A DNA stretch of 64,000 nucleotides from Bathymodiolus brooksi (Eukaryota; Mollusca; Bivalvia; Mytilida; Modiolidae), in contig OY804589.1 of the NCBI GenBank assembly GCA_963680875.1, positions 806,001-870,000 of the forward strand, written 5' to 3'. The translations under genes were made by a program, and so were the position numbers. This document shows, one piece after another, positions 58,801-64,000 of the stretch (the first letter of the stretch is position 1; every line of letters begins with the position of its first letter). The notes below the pieces were generated by a model. That model had not been told where the DNA came from. It ran no database searches and saw nothing but the letters and a program-made list of their open reading frames with translations.

Positions 58801-60200
58801 ATAAGAACAAGACTACATCTACCATCATCTTTATAAATAAGAACAAGACTACATCTACCATCATCTGTATTAAATAAGAACAAGATTACATCCACCATCA
58901 TCTTTATGAATAAGAACAAGACTACATATACCATCATCTGTATTAAATAAGAACAAGACTACATCTACCATCATCTTTATAAATAAGAACAAGACTGCAT
59001 CTACCATCATCTGTATAAATAAGAACAAGACTACATCAACCATCATCTGTATTAAATAAGAACAAGACTACATCTACCATCATCTTTATAAATAAGAACA
59101 AGACTACATCTACCATCATCTTTATAAATAAGAACAAGACTACATCTACCATCATCTGTATAAATAAGAACAAGACTACATCTACCATCATCTGTATTAA
59201 ATAAGAACAAGACTACATCTACCATCATCTTTATGAATAAGAACAAGACTACATCTACCATCATCTGTATTAAATAAGAACAAGACTACATCTACCATCA
59301 TCGTTATAAATAAGAACAATACTACATCTACCATCATCTTTATAAATAAGAACAATACTACATCTACCATCATCTTTATTAATAAGAACAGGACTACATC
59401 TACCATCATCTTTATAAATAAGAACAATACTACATCTACCATCATCTTTATAAATAAGAACAATACTACATCTACCATCATCTTTATAAATAAGAACAAG
59501 ACTACATCTACCATCATCTTTATTAATAAGAACAATACTACATCTACCATCATCTTTATAAATAAGAACAATACTACATCTACCATCATCTGTATTAAAT
59601 AAGAACAATACTACATCTACCATCATCTGTATTAAATAAGAACAAGACTACATCTACCATCATCTTTATAAATAAGAACAATACTACATCTACCATCATC
59701 TTTATAAATAAGAACAATATTACATCTACCATCATCTTTATAAATAAGAACAAGACTACATCTACCATCATCTTTATAAATAAGAACAATACTACATCTA
59801 CCATCATCTTTATAAATAAGAACAATACTACATCTACCATCATCTTTATAAATAAGAACAAGACTACATCTACCATCATCTTTATTAATCAGAACAATAC
59901 TACATCTACCATCATCTTTATAAATAAGAACAAGACTACATCTACCATCATCTTTATAAATAAGAACAATACTACATCTACCATCATCTTTATAAATAAG
60001 AACAATACTACATCTACCATCATCTGTATTAAATAAGAACAATACTACATCTACCATCATCTTTATGAATAAGAACAAGACTACATCTACCATCATCTTT
60101 ATAAATAAGAACAAGACTACATCTACCATCATCTTTATAAATAAGAACAATACTACATCTACCATCATCTGTATAAAATAAGAACAAGACTACATCTACC
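55806..60200. repeat. Mosaic of right-family HOR fragments
   Basis: Recognisable pieces follow one another at inconsistent offsets. About 56.12-56.74 kb matches 47.30-47.92 kb (8820 bp), 56.77 kb onward matches 53.36 kb onward (3409 bp), and 58.65-59.30 kb matches 52.82-53.46 kb (5836 bp). The CATCGTTATAAAT landmark occurs near 56873 and 59301 and AACAGG near 56961, 57721 and 59388. The AGAAAAAG landmark is missing between 54783 and 58731, a longer gap than any other. I see no non-satellite sequence in the stretch. Confidence 0.75.
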
Positions 60201-63200
60201 ATCATCTTTATAAATAAGAACAAGACTACATCTACCATCATCTGTATAAAGAAGATCAAGACTACATCTACCATCATCTGTATTAAATAAGAACAAGACT
60301 ACATCTACCATCATCTGTATAAATAAGAACAAGACTACATCTACCATCATCTGTATAAATAAGAACAAGACTACATCTACCATCATCTGTATTAAATAAG
60401 AACAAGACTACATCTACCATCATCTTTATAAGTAAGAACAAGATTACATCTACCATCATCTTTATTAATAAGAACAATACTACATCTACCATCATCTTTA
60501 TAAATAAGAACAAGACTACATCTACCATCATCTGTATAAATAAGAACAACACTACATCTACCATCATCTTTATAAATAAGAACAATACTACATCTACCAT
60601 CATCTTTATAAATAAGAACAATACTACATCTGCCATCATCTTTATAAATAAGAACAAGACTACATCTACCATCATCTTTATTAAATAAGAACAAGACTAC
60701 ATCTACCATCATCTGTATTAAATAAGAACAAGACTACATCTACCATCATCTGTATTAAATAAGAACAAGACTACATCTACCCTCATCTGTATAAATAAGA
60801 ACAAGACTACATCTACCATCATCTGTATAAATAAGAACAAGACTACATCTACCATCATCTGTATTAAATAAGAACAAGACTACATCTACCATCATCTGTA
60901 TAAATAAGAAAAAGACTACATCTACCATCATCTGTATAAATAAGAACAAGACTACATCTACCATCATCTTTATAAATAAGAACAATACTACATCTACCAT
61001 CATCTTTATAAATAAGAACAATACTACATCTACCATCATCTTTATAAATAAGAACAATACTACATCTACCATCATCTTTATTAAATAAGAACAAGACTAC
61101 ATCTACCATCATCTGTATTAAATAAGAACAAGACTACATCTACCATCATCTGTATTAAATAAGAACAAGACTACATCTACCATCATCTGTATAAATAAGA
61201 ACAAGACTACATCTACCATCATCTGTATAAATAAGAACAAGACTACATCTACCATCATCTGTATTAAATAAGAACAAGACTACATCTACCATCATCTTTA
61301 TAAATAAGAACAAGACTACATCTACCATCATCTGTATTAAATAAGAACAAGACTACATCTACCATCATCTTTATAAATAAGAACAAGACTACATCTACCA
61401 TCATCTGTATAAATAAGAACAAGACTACATCTACCATCATCTGTATTAAATAAGAACAAGACTACATCTACCATCATCTTTATAAATAAGAACAATACTA
61501 CATCTACCATCATCTTTATAAATAAGAACAATACTACATCTACCATCATCTGTATAAATAAGAACAAGACTACATCTACCATCATCTGTATTAAATAAGA
61601 ACAAGACTACATCTAACATCATCTTTATGAATAAGAACAAGACTACATCTACCATCATCTGTATTAAATAAGAACAAGACTACATCTACCATCATCTTTA
61701 TAAATAAGAACAATACTACATCTACCATCATCTTTATAAATAAGAACAATACTACATCTACCATCATCTTTATAAATAAGAACAAGACTACATCTACCAT
61801 CATCTTTATAAATAAGAACAATACTACATCTACCATCATGTTTATAAATAAGAACAAGACTACATCTACCATCATCTTTATAAATAAGAACAATACTACA
61901 TCTACCATCATCTTAATAAATAAGAACAATACTACATCTACCATCATCTTTATAAATAAGAACAAGACTACATCTACCGTCATCTTTATTAATAAGAACA
62001 ATACTACATCTACCATCATCTGTATTAAATAAGAACAAGACTACATCTACCATCATCTTTATAAATAAGAACAATACTACATCTACCATCATCTTTATAA
62101 ATAAGAACAATACTACATCTACCATCATCTTTATTAATAAGAACAAGACTACATCTACCATCATCTTTATAAATAAGAACAATACTACATCTACCATCAT
62201 CTTTATAAATAAGAACAATACTACATCTACCATCATCTGTATTAAATAAGAACAATACTACATCTACCATCATCTTTATGAATAAGAACAAGACTACATC
62301 TACCATCATCTGTATAAATAAGAACAAGACTACATCTACCATCATCTGTATTAAATAAGAACAAGACTACATCTACCATCATCTGTATTAAATAAGAACA
62401 AGACTACATCTACCATCATCTGTATAAATAAGAACGAGACTACATCTACCATCATCTTTATGAATAAGAACAAGACTACATCTACCATCATCTGTATTAA
62501 ATAAGAACAAGACTACATCTACCATCATCTGTATAAATAAGAACAAGACTACATCTACCATCATCTTTATTAAATAAGAACAAGACTACATCTACCATCA
62601 TCTGTATAAATAAGAACAAGACTACATCTACCATCATCTGTATTAAATAAGAACAAGACTACATCTACCATCATCTGTATAAATAAGAACAAGACTACAT
62701 CTACCATCATCTGTATAAATAAGAACAAGACTACATCTACCATCATCTTTATTAAATAAGAACAATACTACATCTACCATCATCTGTATTAAATAAGAAC
62801 AAGACTACATCTACCATCATCTGTATTAAATAAGAACAAGACTACATCTACCATCATCTGTATAAATAAGAACAAGAATACATCTACCATCATCTGTATT
62901 AAATAAGAACAAGACTACATCTACCATCATCTGTATAAATAAGAACAAGACTACATCTACCATCATCTGTATAAATAAGAACAAGACTACATCTACCATC
63001 ATCTTTATTAAATAAGAACAAGACTACATCTACCATCATCTGTATAAATAAGAACAAGACTACATCTACCATCATCTGTATAAATAAGAACAAGACTACA
63101 TCTACCATCATCTTTATTAAATAAGGACAAGACTACATCTACCATCATCTGTATTAAATAAGAACAATACTACATCTACCATCATCTGTATAAATAAGAA

Positions 63201-64000
63201 CAAGACTACATCTACCATCATCTGTATTAAATAAGAACAATACTACATCTACCATCATCTGTATAAATAAGAACAAGATTACATCTACCATCATCTGTAT
63301 AAATAAGAACAAGACTACATCTACCATCATCTGTATAAATTAGAACAAGACTACATCTACCATCATCTGTATTAAATAAGAACAAGACTACATCTACCAT
63401 CATCTGTACAAATAAGAACAAGACTACATCTACCATCATCTGTATAAATAAGAACAAGACTACATCTACCATCATCTGTATTAAATAAGAACAAGATTAC
63501 ATCTACCATCATCTGTATTAAATAAGAACAAGATTACATCTACCATCATCTGTATAAATAAGAACAAGACTACATCTACCATCATCTTTATAAATAAGAA
63601 CAATACTACATCTACCATCATCTTTATAAATAAGAACAATACTACATCTACCATCATCTTTATAAATAAGAGCAATACTACATCTACCATCATCTTTATT
63701 AAATAAGAACAAGACTACATCTACCATCATCTGTATTAAATAAGAACAAGACTACATCTACCATCATCAGTATTAAATAAGAACAAGACTACATCTACCA
63801 TCATCTGTATAAATAAGAACAAGGCTACATCTACCATCATCTGTATAAATAAGAACAAGACTACATCTACCATCATCTGTATTAAATAAGAACAAGACTG
63901 CATCTACCATCATCTGTATTAAATAAGAAAAAGACTACATATACCATCATCTTTATAAATAAGAACAAGACTACATCTACCATCATCTGTATAAATAAGA
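60200..64000. repeat. Poorly ordered, variant-rich end of the window
   Basis: The HOR landmarks become sparse or isolated here. Hybrid monomers TTTATTAAATAAG (T-type first base with the 37-bp insertion) occur near 60680, 61080, 62570, 62750, 63005, 63113 and 63697; elsewhere I found only two, near 36007 and 41305. From about 62.35 to 63.59 kb almost every monomer is TGTATAAATAAG or TGTATTAAATAAG, with no T-type run. Singletons are denser, for example TATAAAGAAGATC near 60250, CCCTCATC near 60780, AACGAG near 62435 and TGTACAAAT near 63408. Confidence 0.75.

Larger units (their letters stand above)
1..64000 (+). repeat. Satellite DNA array of 36/37-bp monomers filling the window
   Basis: Every stretch I read is the same unit in the same orientation with no spacer. 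The unit has a nearly invariant half, ACTACATCTACCATCATC, and a variable half whose main form is TTTATAAATAAGAACAAT. Common changes are T or G at the first base of the variable half, T or G at its last base, and an extra T giving TATTAAATAAG, which makes a 37-bp unit. By division there are about 1,760 copies. Both window ends fall inside a monomer, so the array extends beyond 64 kb on both sides or joins more of itself. No CpG island, tRNA, rRNA, transposon or unique gene sequence interrupts it. An array of this kind suggests eukaryotic heterochromatin; the family and species are unknown to me. Orientation is given as the strand on which I describe the monomer and is arbitrary. Confidence 0.98.

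Noticed and set aside
61838..62032. Forward-strand 64-codon open frame with repeats like FINKNNTTSTII
   Set aside because: One + frame of the monomer is stop-free but has no ATG. A single C-to-G change (CATCATGTTT near 61838) creates the start. It is a chance frame in satellite DNA.
16..63730. About two hundred reverse-strand open frames of 61 to 202 codons
   Set aside because: All are 12-residue repeats forced by the 36-bp unit and end where 37-bp monomers shift to the closed frame. They overlap one another and have no non-repeat domain or independent coding signal. I call none as CDS.
1..64000. CRISPR array, suggested by a repeat length of 36 bp
   Set aside because: Monomers abut directly with no unique spacers, and there are no cas genes or leader.
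1..64000. Telomeric or simple microsatellite repeat
   Set aside because: The unit is 36-37 bp with complex sequence. No TTAGGG, TTTAGGG, TTAGG or similar short-unit tract is present.
1..64000. Match of the constant half to the CENP-B box
   Set aside because: The CENP-B box core (TTCG...A..CGGG) needs CpG and G-rich bases that this monomer lacks. Any kinetochore link would have to use a different protein.
1..64000. TATA boxes (TATAAAT) and ATTAAA poly(A)-like hexamers in each monomer
   Set aside because: They are by-products of the A+T-rich half repeated hundreds of times, with no associated gene, so they are not evidence of promoters or polyadenylation sites.
1..64000. Mobile element or helitron-like origin of the array
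   Set aside because: I found no transposase, reverse transcriptase, long terminal repeats, terminal inverted repeats or target-site duplications. The repeated copies are nested segments of the satellite itself.
1..64000. Pumilio-type sites from TGTATAAATA in G-type monomers
   Set aside because: TGTATAAA lacks the T at position 7 of the TGTANATA consensus, and transcription of this strand is not shown.

Overview
The whole window, base 1 to base 64000, is one head-to-tail satellite array. There is no unique sequence, gene, RNA gene, transposon or array edge in it. The repeat unit is a 36-bp monomer with a common 37-bp variant, always in the same orientation. By division there are about 1,760 copies (mean unit near 36.3 bp). 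On the + strand each monomer has an almost invariant C-rich half (ACTACATCTACCATCATC) followed by an A+T-rich half that carries nearly all the variation (TTTATAAATAAGAACAAT and relatives). From the monomers GC is about 25-31 %, G is much rarer than C on the + strand, and CpG is almost absent. An uninterrupted, layered array of this size points to eukaryotic heterochromatin (centromeric, pericentromeric, subtelomeric or interstitial). I do not recognise the monomer and cannot name the species.

The array is organised on several scales. Monomer types differ at a few linked positions and recur in a fixed order, giving a higher-order repeat (HOR) of about 1,380 bp (38 monomers, arithmetically 26 of 36 bp and 12 of 37 bp). 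It is most regular at about 30.6-37.6 kb, where a landmark monomer recurs at 1379, 1380, 1380, 1452 and 1380 bp. Above this lie larger and nested duplications with offsets of 1017, 3158, 2941, 5697, 327, 3268, 8965, 5766, 3045, 4139, 4248/4212, 9690, 5191, 6643, 1416 and 3339 bp. Private point mutations confirm many of them.

Layout: 0-6.7 kb, short 1.0-1.1 kb spacings inside a 3158-bp tandem duplication; 5.6-11.4 kb, a 2941-bp duplication; 11.5-31.9 kb, interleaved 8965-, 5766- and 3045-bp copies; 30.6-38.3 kb, the clean 1380-bp HOR; 38.9-41.0 kb, a copy of 29.2-31.3 kb; from about 41-43 kb to 60 kb, a second HOR family with its own marker variants and 1416-, 3339- and 6643-bp periods; 60.2-64 kb, a poorly ordered zone rich in hybrid monomers.

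The many reverse-strand open frames are by-products of the repeat: 36 is divisible by 3 and two of the three minus frames of the monomer have no stop, while each 37-bp monomer shifts the frame. I therefore call no CDS.
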